From CAZIPZ01 sp964541075 (lineage in GTDB: Bacteria > Acidobacteriota > Terriglobia > 20CM-2-55-15), in the NCBI GenBank assembly GCA_964541075.1, contig CAZIPZ010000043.1, forward strand, positions 1 to 22,411: DNA of 22,411 nt, read 5' to 3'. The translations under genes and the position numbers were made by a program. The notes beneath the pieces were generated by a model. That model searched no databases. It saw only the letters and a program-made list of their open reading frames with translations, and was not told where the DNA came from. Below are positions 7,704 to 15,470 of the stretch, piece by piece. Position 1 is the first letter of the stretch; the number at the start of each line of letters is the position of its first letter.

Positions 7704-8840
7704 CTATGTCGTGGTTAGGGCGGAGAGCGTGTTAGGAACTACTAAGGCGCCCATACTCGAATTTCTGCGCAACGCTAACATGATCTTGGGAAGGGGATCG
7801 CTGATGTTATAGGCGAAAGTGGTTTTGCACGCCGAATGTCGCCGCGACAGAAAGAGCGAAGGCCAATTTCGCAGCCCGGAGAACAGTGTCTCTTTCGGTT
7901 CCACCACGGGCAAGGCTTGGCTCAGTGTCGCGAGCACCTGAAGCCATGGAAAGTTGACTCCTGCCGATAGCGACCCGAGCAGGCTCGCCCAATAGCGAGG
8001 GTTGAGATCCAGCACATAAAGCTTTCCCGTGCGGGGCCCCGACATCATGTCCACATGTGCGATCCCGCTCCAGTTCAGCGATCTCATCAGTTGTGAGACA
8101 ATCCGCTCGCCCTCGGGGTGGCCAGTGAAACGTAATGCAGAGCTGGGTTGGAACCGGCGTCCTTTGATCAATGCATACTGTGTGGTGGCGGCTTGGGCCC
8201 TGCCATTAAGGCAAAGGACGCTGCGATCCACGTCTGATCCCCCGAGATACTCCTGTATCACGACCAAGCCGCTCGCACTTTCCCACGTGTCATCGAGGTC
8301 CTTCACATCACCAGCTCTGGCGACCCACGTAATGCCCGTTCCGCCACATCCATGACGTGGTTTGATCAGAACAGGTTCCAAACGGTCGAATGCATTCAGG
8401 CTTTTGGACCCTTCAAACAGCACCGTGCGAGGGGAAGGCAATCCGCAACGGATGAGGTGTTGATGTAAAAGCCATTTGTCCTCTGCAATGGCTAGGGCCT
8501 CGGGGGCCGGCAAGCAAGGGACTTTCACGAGCGACTTCAACCGATTACGGGTGGCAATAACCAAGGCTACTCCGGTTGAACCGACGGGAAGAAGGACGTC
8601 CGCTGGATTTTGTGAAAGTTGGTGGATCAGGAATTCCTCTGCGTCGACATGCGCTGGACGCATAACCACTCGGTCGATGAAGCGGGAATATCGGCATACA
8701 GAAGCGCCGTCGCTCTGGATTAAGGTGATATGACAGCCGCCTGGACCGCGTTTCAAGCATTGCACCACGCCCAGAGCGAGCGAGTCGTCGCCGTCGGGTA
8801 TCATGACCCTGACCGACAGGGCGTTCCTGCGTGTCATCAT
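7704..8840 (-). CDS. Stand-alone ATP-grasp ligase of unknown substrate
   Basis: This encodes a 378-residue protein with the layout of carbamoyl-phosphate-synthase-like ATP-grasp enzymes. A Rossmann-like pre-ATP-grasp domain (about 8-110) starts VRVMIPDGDDSLALGVVQCL. The ATP-binding core shows VLIKPRHGCGGTGITWV with K160 and the glycine loop 164-169, an adenine-contact type QEYLGGSDVDRS near 196, and the metal-binding end VLDLNPRYWAS near residue 278. Such enzymes join a carboxylate to an amine or thiol through an acyl-phosphate. The substrate cannot be deduced. The ATG at 8840 is preferred, with GGAGG about 10 nt upstream; a TTG at 8882 would add 14 residues without an obvious Shine-Dalgarno. 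No other biosynthetic gene is adjacent: upstream lies about 820 bp without a clear gene. It may make a modified peptide, amino-acid ligation product or cell-envelope conjugate. Confidence 0.82.
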   Translation of the reverse strand: MMTRRNALSVRVMIPDGDDSLALGVVQCLKRGPGGCHITLIQSDGASVCRYSRFIDRVVMRPAHVDAEEFLIHQLSQNPADVLLPVGSTGVALVIATRNRLKSLVKVPCLPAPEALAIAEDKWLLHQHLIRCGLPSPRTVLFEGSKSLNAFDRLEPVLIKPRHGCGGTGITWVARAGDVKDLDDTWESASGLVVIQEYLGGSDVDRSVLCLNGRAQAATTQYALIKGRRFQPSSALRFTGHPEGERIVSQLMRSLNWSGIAHVDMMSGPRTGKLYVLDLNPRYWASLLGSLSAGVNFPWLQVLATLSQALPVVEPKETLFSGLRNWPSLFLSRRHSACKTTFAYNISDPLPKIMLALRRNSSMGALVVPNTLSALTTT

Positions 8841-9661
8841 TCCGCGCGCGCCTCCAAAAAATTGCTCTCGTCCGGGTTGCAAATGAACGTTAGATTTCTA
8901 CTAGTCCTCGTCATTGTCTGTGTCGTTCTCGGACACTCGTGATTTCCTCATACGCCAACATTGTGGCGGAAGCACCGGGAATGGAATCGCTGTACATTGA
9001 AAAGGCAATTATTGGACATCCTTTCCAAGGCGACAACTAAAGCGACGAGAGCGAACCGCGTTGCTTTGGGCACAGCAGCGTTGTTTGTGGGAAAACAGTG
9101 CTGAAAAAAGCAGAACAGCGGTAGTGCCGGCACAGCAACGTATATATCCGGAAAGTTGTTCTTCTGTCGCATTAGTTGTCTTGCTGATCCCTTAATTGTC
9201 CATCAGTCCAAAAAACAGCGCTGTTGACGACGCAGCTACGAAGCAAAGGCAAAAACAAGCCAACTCCCAGAGGAACAGTCTAGTTCTTCGGACTGCAGCC
9301 GGGAAATTCCGATGGCTGCCTCTCAAACGGAAAAACAAAACTATTTATGAATAGAGAAGTAATCGGGGCAAAAAACAGTGGTGAATTTCAGCGAGTTTTC
9401 TTTCTGAGAAAAAACTAAGAAGATATCCGAACAGACAGACAACGGAGAGAAAAAGAGCGTTGTTGTTTAGGGAGTTGAAAAGCAATCCCCCGACTGGAAG
9501 TTCCCGGAACAGGTTAGTGCACTCCTCTCGGTTCAACGATGGCTGACCGGAAATCATGTTGAAAATGAGTCACCCCAGGAATAAGGAGGAACTTTACATC
9601 TCCGAGGCGCCTTATTACACCCTATCGGCTGGATTTCTTCACATCTGGCTAAATGCTGTAA
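8841..9661. other. Gene-poor stretch between the ATP-grasp gene and tRNA-Pro
   Basis: I find no convincing protein gene in about 820 bp. It is richer in A-runs than the flanks. Visible structure includes the palindrome AACAGCGCTGTT (9214-9225), GTGCCGGCAC (9124-9133), four near-copies of AACAGYGSTG (9094, 9114, 9214 and 9374), and a possible three-stem fold at 9269-9323. An 11-bp copy of the tRNA-Pro 3' boundary is at 9359-9369. Small frames such as 8883-8942 (19 residues, hydrophobic) and 9348-9419 lack ribosome binding sites. It may be a decayed element or host a non-coding RNA. Neither is demonstrated. Confidence 0.5.
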
Positions 9662-9668
9662 TCGGGGC
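9359..9668. repeat. 11-bp direct repeat pair at the tRNA-Pro 3' end
   Basis: GTAATCGGGGC occurs at 9359-9369 and again at 9658-9668. The second copy covers the discriminator base and most of the 3' acceptor strand of tRNA-Pro plus 4 bp of flank. The copies bound 288 bp of gene-free sequence. tRNA 3' ends are frequent attachment sites, so this could be an att scar, but 11 bp is short for that. Confidence 0.35.
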
Positions 9669-9736
9669 GAATGGATTCGAACCATCGACCTCCTGCTCCC
9701 AAGGCAGGCGCGCTAACCAGACTGCGCTACGCCCCG
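9662..9736 (-). tRNA. tRNA-Pro (anticodon UGG)
   Basis: Read on the minus strand, the 75-nt sequence folds as a complete cloverleaf. The acceptor stem is CGGGGCG/CGCCCCG with the C1-G72 pair typical of bacterial tRNA-Pro and discriminator A73. The D-arm is GCGC/GCGC around AGTCTGGTTA. The anticodon stem CCTGC/GCAGG holds loop CTTGGGA, giving anticodon TGG. The variable region is AGGTC, and the T-arm GATGG-TTCGAAT-CCATT has one G-T pair. CCA is not encoded and must be added by nucleotidyltransferase. It is transcribed away from the small outer-membrane gene at 9858. Confidence 0.96.
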
Positions 9737-9760
9737 TCATCGTCTGAGTACAACCCATCA

Positions 9761-9789
9761 AAGGTATCGAAACTGTTCGTTTGTTGCAA
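9761..9789 (-). promoter_or_regulatory. Putative sigma70 promoter of tRNA-Pro
   Basis: On the minus strand TTGCAA (9784-9789) is followed after exactly 17 bp by TACCTT (9761-9766), about 24 bp before the mature tRNA 5' end at 9736. Position and spacing fit a tRNA promoter, but the -10 hexamer is imperfect. Confidence 0.45.
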
Positions 9790-9857
9790 CGCTGGTGACG
9801 AAGGGGCGGTAAAATCGCGGCTCGCCGCAGCCCCAATGGGCGGCGGGAGGAGGACGA

Positions 9858-10337
9858 TTGGCCAAAGTAATTCTTGCCGTTCTGCTGATGACAGTCGTCG
9901 CGAGTGCGCAGGAGGCGCCTGGACGCACAGAACTGCTTGCGACCGGAGGCATAACGGGATTCCTCGATGAGGATGCAGACATCAGCGCGACATTCGGGGG
10001 CGCCGTGAGGCGCTATCTGACGCGGAGGATAAGCCTGGCGCCCGAGTTTCTTTACCTGGTCGGACAGGACTCCATCCGAGATCTGACGCTCATCCCGAAC
10101 GTCGCCTACGATTTCAACGATAGCCGCCTGGTGCGTCCATATCTGATCGGCGGCCTCGGGTGGTATCAGCATCGGCAGCCGTTTGGCGGGACGATGTTCG
10201 TTCACAATGAATGGACGGTGAGCGGCGGGGCGGGAGTGAAACTCTTCCTCACTCCCAGAGTCTTTGTAGCTCCGGAATTTCGAATCGGTTTCGAACCCAT
10301 ATTTCGAATCGCCGGAAGCGTTGGCTGGTCGTTCTGA
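9858..10337 (+). CDS. Small outer-membrane beta-barrel protein
   Basis: This encodes a 159-residue protein. Residues 1-18 form a signal peptide ending VASAQ. The rest alternates polar and hydrophobic residues in short strands separated by turns (YLTRRISLAPEFLYLVGQ, then RPYLIGGLGWYQ, then VFVAPEFRIGFEP) and ends with the aromatic GSVGWSF. This is the outline of an eight-stranded opacity/OmpA-like barrel. The start is TTG at 9858, chosen because GGGAGGAGG ends about 5 bp before it; there is no in-frame ATG that would keep the signal peptide. Its stop is 1 bp from the stop of the convergent gene at 10339, with no visible terminator between. The specific role is unknown. Confidence 0.75.
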   Translation: MAKVILAVLLMTVVASAQEAPGRTELLATGGITGFLDEDADISATFGGAVRRYLTRRISLAPEFLYLVGQDSIRDLTLIPNVAYDFNDSRLVRPYLIGGLGWYQHRQPFGGTMFVHNEWTVSGGAGVKLFLTPRVFVAPEFRIGFEPIFRIAGSVGWSF

Positions 10338-10338
10338 A

Positions 10339-10959
10339 TTAAGGTTCGAGAGGGCGATCGAGAACAATCTCCAGAGTTGTCCCAGGCTCCAACACCAGAT
10401 CCTGACCGCGAGACAACAGGACGCCTATAGCTCCAGTCGCTGCGCCTCCGGCGGCTCCAATGGCTCCACCTCTTCGCCCGCCCGCGATGACGCCGATCAA
10501 ACCACCCGTTCCTGCTGAAGTGGCCACGCTGCCAGCGTCTTTGCCCTTGGTCGATTCTCCCTCAATCGTCGCCTCACCTTTCCGGTCGCCTGTGCCGCCA
10601 ACGCCTCCAAGAGAACTGTACAAAGGAAGTGTCGTGCCGCTCGGCAGGATTATGGTTTGAAAGCTGAGAGTGAGCTCGGCCTTTCCTTTCACACGGCCGG
10701 GTTGATGGACTTCAACCACCTTGCCCCGAACACTAGATCCTTCCGGAATGACGATCTGGTTGTTTACGGTGATTGGGAAGATCGTCTTTCCATATATGCC
10801 GTCTCCGTCCTTCGCGTTCTTAGTCGAGACGCGGTTCGACAAACTAATTGGAATCGTGGTCCCGGCCGGCACGACCAACGGCGGATCGATCTTCGCGTCT
10901 TCAGCAATACTCAGGTTCTTCGGTCCTTGAAGGAGCAATAAGAAAAGCAGTCCAACCAT
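10339..10959 (-). CDS. Exported or anchored beta-rich protein with glycine zipper
   Basis: This encodes a 206-residue protein of no family I can name with certainty. A short hydrophobic N-terminus (MVGLLFLLLLQG) is a likely signal or membrane anchor. A beta-rich part follows (VPAGTTIPISLSNRVSTKNA, then QIVIPEGSSVRGKVVEV). Then comes a glycine-zipper segment (GGLIGVIAGGRRGGAIGAAG, near 150-175), and the protein ends LEPGTTLEIVLDRPLEP. The repeated pattern of Pro-Gly-Thr-Thr followed by alternating hydrophobics recalls TrbI/VirB10-like beta-barrel domains, a weak resemblance. The ATG at 10959 has GAGGTGAT just upstream, which rules it over the earlier in-frame ATG at 10992. It lies 45 bp downstream of rdgB on the same strand and may be the last gene of that operon. 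Confidence 0.7.
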   Translation of the reverse strand: MVGLLFLLLLQGPKNLSIAEDAKIDPPLVVPAGTTIPISLSNRVSTKNAKDGDGIYGKTIFPITVNNQIVIPEGSSVRGKVVEVHQPGRVKGKAELTLSFQTIILPSGTTLPLYSSLGGVGGTGDRKGEATIEGESTKGKDAGSVATSAGTGGLIGVIAGGRRGGAIGAAGGAATGAIGVLLSRGQDLVLEPGTTLEIVLDRPLEP

Positions 10960-11004
10960 GTCATCACCTCGCCAAGCTACAGACGCAATCAATCGTAAAA
11001 AGGC

Positions 11005-11583
11005 TTAAGCGGACAACAAAAATCTTCGGAGTTCAGCCAAAGCCTTGCCACGGGCGCTCAAACGATTCTTTTCCTCGGTGGTGAGCTGGGCCATGGTTTG
11101 ATTAAGCTCCGGAAGCACGAAAACCGGATCGTAGCCGAATCCCTCAACACCGGATGGGGCTCGAGCTATTCTGCCGCTGACATTACCCTCGACAGTCCAA
11201 ATGACTTTCCCGCGCCGGGCCACAGCAAGTGCACAATAGAAGGTTGCGCCGCGCCGGTCATCGGGAACGCTTTCCATTTCTCCCAGGAGGCGTTCGAGCC
11301 TGGCCTTTACACTTGACGCGTAACGGGCGGAATGCACGCCCGGCCTTCCATTCAACGCCTCGACGCACAACCCGGAGTCGTCTGCGAGCGTAAGCATGTC
11401 GGTTCCGTCGCTGTAATGTTCGGCCTTCAAGGCCGCATTCTCCATGAAAGTGGAACCGCTTTCCTCAACGTCGGGCGTGTTGGGTGGAAGGGTTTCAAAT
11501 CGCCAGCCTGGAACCACACCCAAAGCAGACTCAATTTCCAGCACCTTCCCCTCATTGCTGGTTGCGATAAGTAGAGATTTCAC
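11005..11583 (-). CDS. rdgB: dITP/XTP pyrophosphatase (HAM1/RdgB family)
   Basis: This encodes a 192-residue enzyme that hydrolyses dITP, ITP and XTP to monophosphates, keeping deaminated purines out of nucleic acids. Family motifs are in order: IATSNEGKVLEIESAL at the N-terminus, LADDSGLCVEALNGRPGV with the metal and catalytic acids D68 and D69, GFGYDPVFVLPE near residue 148, and NRLSARGKAL near 173. The last motif normally reads SHR; here the His is Ala (position 177), which touches nucleobase recognition in known members. The start is GTG at 11583, overlapping the rph stop by 4 bp (GTGA). The rph-rdgB pair is a common bacterial arrangement. Confidence 0.94.
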   Translation of the reverse strand: MKSLLIATSNEGKVLEIESALGVVPGWRFETLPPNTPDVEESGSTFMENAALKAEHYSDGTDMLTLADDSGLCVEALNGRPGVHSARYASSVKARLERLLGEMESVPDDRRGATFYCALAVARRGKVIWTVEGNVSGRIARAPSGVEGFGYDPVFVLPELNQTMAQLTTEEKNRLSARGKALAELRRFLLSA

Positions 11584-12296
11584 TGCTTCAGGATTTTGCG
11601 CTGGATATCCACGAGTTCACGAATACCGTGCTGGCCCAATTCGAGAAGTCCGTTGAGAACCGAGGGCCCGAAAGGAAACTTTTCGGCGGTTCCTTGCAGC
11701 TCAACGAATTCTTCGCGATCCGTCATGACGACATTGAAGTCGACATCCGCGTTGGAATCCTCAACGTAGTTCAGATCCAGCATGGGGACGCCGCGCACGA
11801 CGCCGACACTGACCGCAGCAACGTGCGACCGGATCGGACTATTCGTCAGTTTCTTTTGTTGAATCAGTCTATCAATGGCCTGACTCATCGCGATGAAAGC
11901 ACCGGTGATGGAAGCGGTGCGCGTACCACCGTCCGCCTCGATAACATCGCAGTCGATCCAGATCTGCCGTTCGCCGAGTTTCTCCAACTCGATGGAGGCA
12001 CGCAAAGCGCGGCCAATCAATCTTTGAATTTCCTGAGTACGGCCTGATTTCTTCCCGATGGATGACTCGCGGGGTGTGCGCGTGTTCGTAGCACGGGGGA
12101 TCATCGAATATTCGGATGTGATCCAGCCTTTATTCGCGCCTTTCAGAAATATTGGTACGGTTTCTTCAACCGTCGCCGTGCAGATCACTCGAGTCTTCCC
12201 GACCTCGATGAGAACCGAGCCCTCAGCCTGGGAGATGAATCCTGACGTGATTTTTATAGGGCGCATTTGATCCGGTGCGCGGCCGTCTACTCTCAT
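11580..12296 (-). CDS. rph: Ribonuclease PH
   Basis: This encodes a 238-residue phosphorolytic 3'-5' exoribonuclease that trims tRNA 3' extensions using phosphate. The N-terminus MRVDGRAPDQMRPIKI, the arginine-containing EYSMIPRATNTRTPRE, DCDVIEADGGTRTASITGAF in the core, and DLNYVEDSNADVDFNVVM carrying the active-site acids are all in their usual places. Length is normal for the family. The ATG at 12296 overlaps the stop of the upstream GerMN gene by 4 bp (ATGA), and its own stop overlaps rdgB, so the genes are translationally coupled. Since CCA is not encoded in the nearby tRNA-Pro, its 3' end must be trimmed before CCA addition, a step in which RNase PH can act. Confidence 0.96.
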   Translation of the reverse strand: MRVDGRAPDQMRPIKITSGFISQAEGSVLIEVGKTRVICTATVEETVPIFLKGANKGWITSEYSMIPRATNTRTPRESSIGKKSGRTQEIQRLIGRALRASIELEKLGERQIWIDCDVIEADGGTRTASITGAFIAMSQAIDRLIQQKKLTNSPIRSHVAAVSVGVVRGVPMLDLNYVEDSNADVDFNVVMTDREEFVELQGTAEKFPFGPSVLNGLLELGQHGIRELVDIQRKILKQ

Positions 12297-12946
12297 GGCT
12301 GTCCCGCAGTCCCGCCGCCGAGCGCCAATGTTTCGTGCTCGGCAGCCGGAATATTCGTGATGGAAAGATCCATTTCAAAAGGCAACAAAAGCAGGCAGTG
12401 TCCCGCCAGCGTCTCCTTTTCAACACCGCCGATGAGGATTTTCACCTGCTTGATTTCTGAAAGGTTGTAAGTCAGAGAATTGACGATGGAGTAAATGGTC
12501 GCCTGCTCGTTGAGAATCCCTCCAGGGTGATTCGTGGCCAGGGTGTTTGTGAAATCAACAAAAACGACGCCTTCATCGGATACAAAAAGTTCCTGCAGTT
12601 TCGTATCTGGAGGAATGGAAGCTTGAAGGTCCTGGCTCTGGGGGCCGTCGAAGACCTTTTGAAGAATCTGTCTTGCACGGTTCGCCATTCCAGCTGATTT
12701 GAAAACGACCGAATCCTCAGCCTTGAGCAGCACATCGTCGGCAGAGGATGGAAAAAACAATTTCACGCTCATTGGCGGATCGCTCGGTTCGTAGAGCGGC
12801 GCCGCGGGCCGGACGAACGGATTTTCCTCTGTTTCACGATCATTGACCATCGACTGAATCCGTCCGATCACATCGATAAAGAAGCCAAACGTGACAGCGA
12901 AGCCGACTCCGAGAATGATGAGACCGATTTTGATATGCCTTGGCAT
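12293..12946 (-). CDS. Membrane-anchored GerMN-domain protein
   Basis: This encodes a 217-residue protein with an N-terminal membrane anchor (IKIGLIILGVGFAVTFGFFI, residues about 5-24) and a soluble C-terminal domain with the GerMN pattern. The pattern includes a beta strand PPMSVKLFFPS, a helix region ANRARQILQKVFDGP, then VVFVDFTNTLATNHPGG, and a second helix IYSIVNSLTYNLSEIKQVKI ending in GG. GerMN domains are found in spore germination GerM and in LpqB, and elsewhere accompany cell-wall amidases, as here. I prefer the ATG at 12946, which follows the amidase stop by 1 bp (TGACATG), over an in-frame ATG at 12991 within the amidase gene. Neither has a strong Shine-Dalgarno, so coupling to the amidase is likely. 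A peptidoglycan-related role is inference. Confidence 0.82.
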   Translation of the reverse strand: MPRHIKIGLIILGVGFAVTFGFFIDVIGRIQSMVNDRETEENPFVRPAAPLYEPSDPPMSVKLFFPSSADDVLLKAEDSVVFKSAGMANRARQILQKVFDGPQSQDLQASIPPDTKLQELFVSDEGVVFVDFTNTLATNHPGGILNEQATIYSIVNSLTYNLSEIKQVKILIGGVEKETLAGHCLLLLPFEMDLSITNIPAAEHETLALGGGTAGQP

Positions 12947-12947
12947 G

Positions 12948-14411
12948 TCAGTTCGCAGCTTCGCGAGCAGCGGAATAGCGTTGGATCGCATCCGCGATCG
13001 TCGTCATCAGGCGATTTTGAAACGACGGATCCGCGAGTGTTTGTGAGTTAACAGTGTTATTTAAGTTTCCGATCTCGAGCGCAATTGCAGGCATGATTAC
13101 GCTGCCCAGCACCGCGAGAGGCGCAGATCGCACCGGGAACTTCCATCCCGGGATTGTCTTTCCCAGTTCCTGCTGCAGAACCCGAGCGAATTCGCCGCTC
13201 GCCCGACGGTTCGTGCGGTACGCAAGATACCAGGGCAGGAACAGACGGTCGCGCGAAGCAGTCGGCTCAAGTCCGCCTCCGAAATCCTGTTTCATCACGA
13301 ATATGGATGACCCTGAACTGACGGGATTAGTGGATTGTCCAACGTGCAGGGTGATGAAGAGGTCTGCTTGATTATTGTTGGCTACCGCCGAACGCGCTTC
13401 ACTGTCCATGCTCACGTCGGAGTCACGCGTCAGAATGACAATGGCGCCCAGGCGAGCCTGCAGCGTCGTTCGAAGTTTTCGGGCCAGGGCGAGCGACAGA
13501 TCCTTTTCCGCAACCGGTCCGTTCGTGGCGCCGCTTTCTATTCCGCCATGTCCCGGGTCAATGACGACGACCTTCATCTTCTTTTGGGCCGGAACAACAT
13601 CCGCTTTGGGCGCTGCAGCATCAACTGTCGCGGGAGGGCGTACGGAAGTTGTTTCAGTCGCGCGTGCAAGATCCACGAAGATGATGCGATTCTCGTCCGC
13701 TGGCGTCACCTTGATATCGATGGAATCACCAGCCAGATCCAACACCATCTTGGGTCTGCCGTCCGAATCGTCAAACGTGATTGACCGCACAAGCCTGTCG
13801 GAATGATCAAGCCGTTCACGCAGCGGATCCAAAGGCGTTGCACCTAGCTCCAAAACCGCCCGGCGGTTTTGATCGTCGCGCTGAAGTTCAGTATTCAAAG
13901 GACTCGAACTGCGAAGAGTCAGCCGTGTTATCGGTCCGAGGGCTTGGGCGTTCATGACCAACTCGGGCGCCGCTACATCATTGGCGAACATTCTGAACGT
14001 ACCCGCCCGATGCTTAAAATCCGTAGACGTGGCACGAGAGAGCCCTTGCGTCAGGAAATCCACCGGCGCAAGCCATCGTCCCTCTTCACGAAGAATGGGA
14101 TTCCGCAACAGCACGATCTGATCGTTTATTGAAATGAGACCGCTGTTTCTTGTAACAACTAAACGGGCGCCCGAAGCGCGAATCGTGAGTGTCTCAAGCG
14201 CGATAGCATCAGTAAATGGGAGATTCATGAATTGAAGAATGTCGATGAGGGGCAGATACGTCACGCGGTTGACGGTCTCCGCCTTCAACATCAACTTCGC
14301 ATCGGGGAAGTAAATCGTGAAGCCCACTTCCGCCGCCCGACTGAGCCGGGCAGAAATGAAAATGCCGGCGCCGATTGCCGCCAGCAAAAACGCGATGCGC
14401 TTGAATCTCAT
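12948..14411 (-). CDS. N-acetylmuramoyl-L-alanine amidase (Amidase_3) with AMIN-type region
   Basis: This encodes a 487-residue exported zinc amidase that cuts the bond between N-acetylmuramic acid and L-alanine in peptidoglycan. Residues 1-27 form a signal peptide. Residues of about 30-130 resemble a copper-amine-oxidase N-terminal-type domain (VGFTIYFPDAKLML, then GLISINDQIVLLRNPILREE). Residues of about 148-255 look like an AMIN targeting domain. The catalytic domain runs from about 279 to 480: VVVIDPGHGG with H288, E302, LTRDSD, then LFITLHVGQS with H356, and the catalytic-type Glu in AIALEIGNLNN at about 446. The set of ligands is complete, so the enzyme should be active. It heads the amidase-GerMN-rph-rdgB operon. 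A weak AGAGAG precedes the ATG. Confidence 0.92.
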   Translation of the reverse strand: MRFKRIAFLLAAIGAGIFISARLSRAAEVGFTIYFPDAKLMLKAETVNRVTYLPLIDILQFMNLPFTDAIALETLTIRASGARLVVTRNSGLISINDQIVLLRNPILREEGRWLAPVDFLTQGLSRATSTDFKHRAGTFRMFANDVAAPELVMNAQALGPITRLTLRSSSPLNTELQRDDQNRRAVLELGATPLDPLRERLDHSDRLVRSITFDDSDGRPKMVLDLAGDSIDIKVTPADENRIIFVDLARATETTSVRPPATVDAAAPKADVVPAQKKMKVVVIDPGHGGIESGATNGPVAEKDLSLALARKLRTTLQARLGAIVILTRDSDVSMDSEARSAVANNNQADLFITLHVGQSTNPVSSGSSIFVMKQDFGGGLEPTASRDRLFLPWYLAYRTNRRASGEFARVLQQELGKTIPGWKFPVRSAPLAVLGSVIMPAIALEIGNLNNTVNSQTLADPSFQNRLMTTIADAIQRYSAAREAAN

Positions 14412-14518
14412 ATAGAACTCTCTGAAGTGTAGCAGATCGATCCGCGTAGGCAGAACCGCGCCCTTCTTTCAAGCAAACCGGGCGCCAAAAATATCAACGA
14501 GACCGCCTCCTCGCCACC

Positions 14519-15445
14519 CTAAGTCCGGACGGGGGCGACGCCCGCAGGCAAATGCTTCGATAGGAATTGCGCGAGTTCATGGATATCCGCGACACGACCA
14601 AAGCGGCTGCGATACCCAAGAACAATCCTCCTTCCAACAGCTTTCTGCTGGAATGGACGATAGCGAATCAGAGTCTTCAGCCGTTTGTCATCCGCGACAG
14701 CAAGCTGAGGGATGAGCGTATAACCGAACCCCGTTGCGACGAGATGTCGAAGCGTCTCCAGACTTGTCGCGTGCAACTGCCGGATCTGGCCTCTGCGATT
14801 TGACGGACAAATGTCCACGCTCTGATCTCTCAAGCAGTGGCCATCTTCGAGAAGCACCATTTCACTCGCACGCAAGTCTTTGGAGCTGAGATTGTCTTTC
14901 CTGGACAGGGGATGGCCCGGTGGAGCGGCCAAAAGAAACGGTTCGAAAAACAAGGGAATCACACTGATTGCCGGGTCATTGAACGTATCCGAAGCGATAA
15001 TGGCGTCCAACAGGCCGGCCTTCAGATCCCTGAGCAATTCCTCGGTCAGCCCTTCCCGGAGGAAAAGGCCGAGATTCGGATATGCCTTTCGCAGCGGCGC
15101 CAGAATGTGCGGCATCAGATACGGCCCGACTGTGGCGATCGCCGCCAAGCGCAATTCTCCCGTCAGAGGCTTTCGAATGTTATGCGTCAGGTCGGCAATT
15201 TTCTCAGCCTCTTCTAGAACAATCCGCGCCTGGCTGATGACAGCCTCCCCCGCAGGAGTCGCCTCGACCCTCCGGCTTGACCGTTCGAACACCTGGATCC
15301 CGAGAAAATCCTCGATCTTTCGAATCTGGGCGCTCAACGCCGGCTGGCTCACATTCGACGCGGCAGCCGCTTTTCCGAAATGCACGTGGTCGGCGACTGC
15401 AACGAGATACTGAAGGTCCCGCAACGTAAGGGCGGAAATGTTCAT
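14519..15445 (-). CDS. oxyR: Peroxide-sensing LysR-type regulator OxyR
   Basis: This encodes a 308-residue LysR-type regulator. The N-terminal winged helix is complete: LRDLQYLVAVADHVHFGKAA, then SNVSQPALSAQIRKIEDFLG and FERSSRRVEATPAG. The effector domain contains GHCLRDQSVDIC with C204 and C213 separated by eight residues, the same spacing as the C199/C208 redox pair of Escherichia coli OxyR. This makes a peroxide-responsive disulfide switch very likely. It is divergent from ahpC (97 bp between start codons), the standard arrangement for direct control. The LysR-type box at 15454-15470 lies immediately before its own start, suggesting autorepression as well. Confidence 0.93.
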   Translation of the reverse strand: MNISALTLRDLQYLVAVADHVHFGKAAAASNVSQPALSAQIRKIEDFLGIQVFERSSRRVEATPAGEAVISQARIVLEEAEKIADLTHNIRKPLTGELRLAAIATVGPYLMPHILAPLRKAYPNLGLFLREGLTEELLRDLKAGLLDAIIASDTFNDPAISVIPLFFEPFLLAAPPGHPLSRKDNLSSKDLRASEMVLLEDGHCLRDQSVDICPSNRRGQIRQLHATSLETLRHLVATGFGYTLIPQLAVADDKRLKTLIRYRPFQQKAVGRRIVLGYRSRFGRVADIHELAQFLSKHLPAGVAPVRT

Positions 15446-15453
15446 AGGAATAT

Positions 15454-15470
15454 CTTATCAAGACGATAAG
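15454..15470. promoter_or_regulatory. LysR-type operator, likely OxyR site
   Basis: CTTATC (15454-15459) and GATAAG (15465-15470) form a perfect 6-bp inverted repeat with a 5-bp spacer, and contain the T-N11-A arrangement of LysR-type boxes. The surrounding 37 bp (15444-15480) only loosely fits the four-part ATAG...CTAT OxyR consensus. It lies 8 bp from the oxyR start codon and about 70 bp before ahpC, where it could both repress oxyR and activate ahpC. A possible ahpC -10 is CATACT at 15505-15510. Confidence 0.65.

Noticed and set aside
8883..8942. Hydrophobic 19-residue frame starting MNVRFLLVLVIV
   Set aside because: There is no Shine-Dalgarno and it is too short to support without conservation; it may be chance.
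8948..9172. A 74-codon minus-strand frame upstream of the ATP-grasp gene, considered as a precursor peptide
   Set aside because: It has no ribosome binding site, no repeated core motif, and many rare-looking residues.
9639..10367. A 242-codon minus-strand frame
   Set aside because: It covers the tRNA-Pro gene and is antisense to the outer-membrane barrel gene; composition is unlike a real protein.
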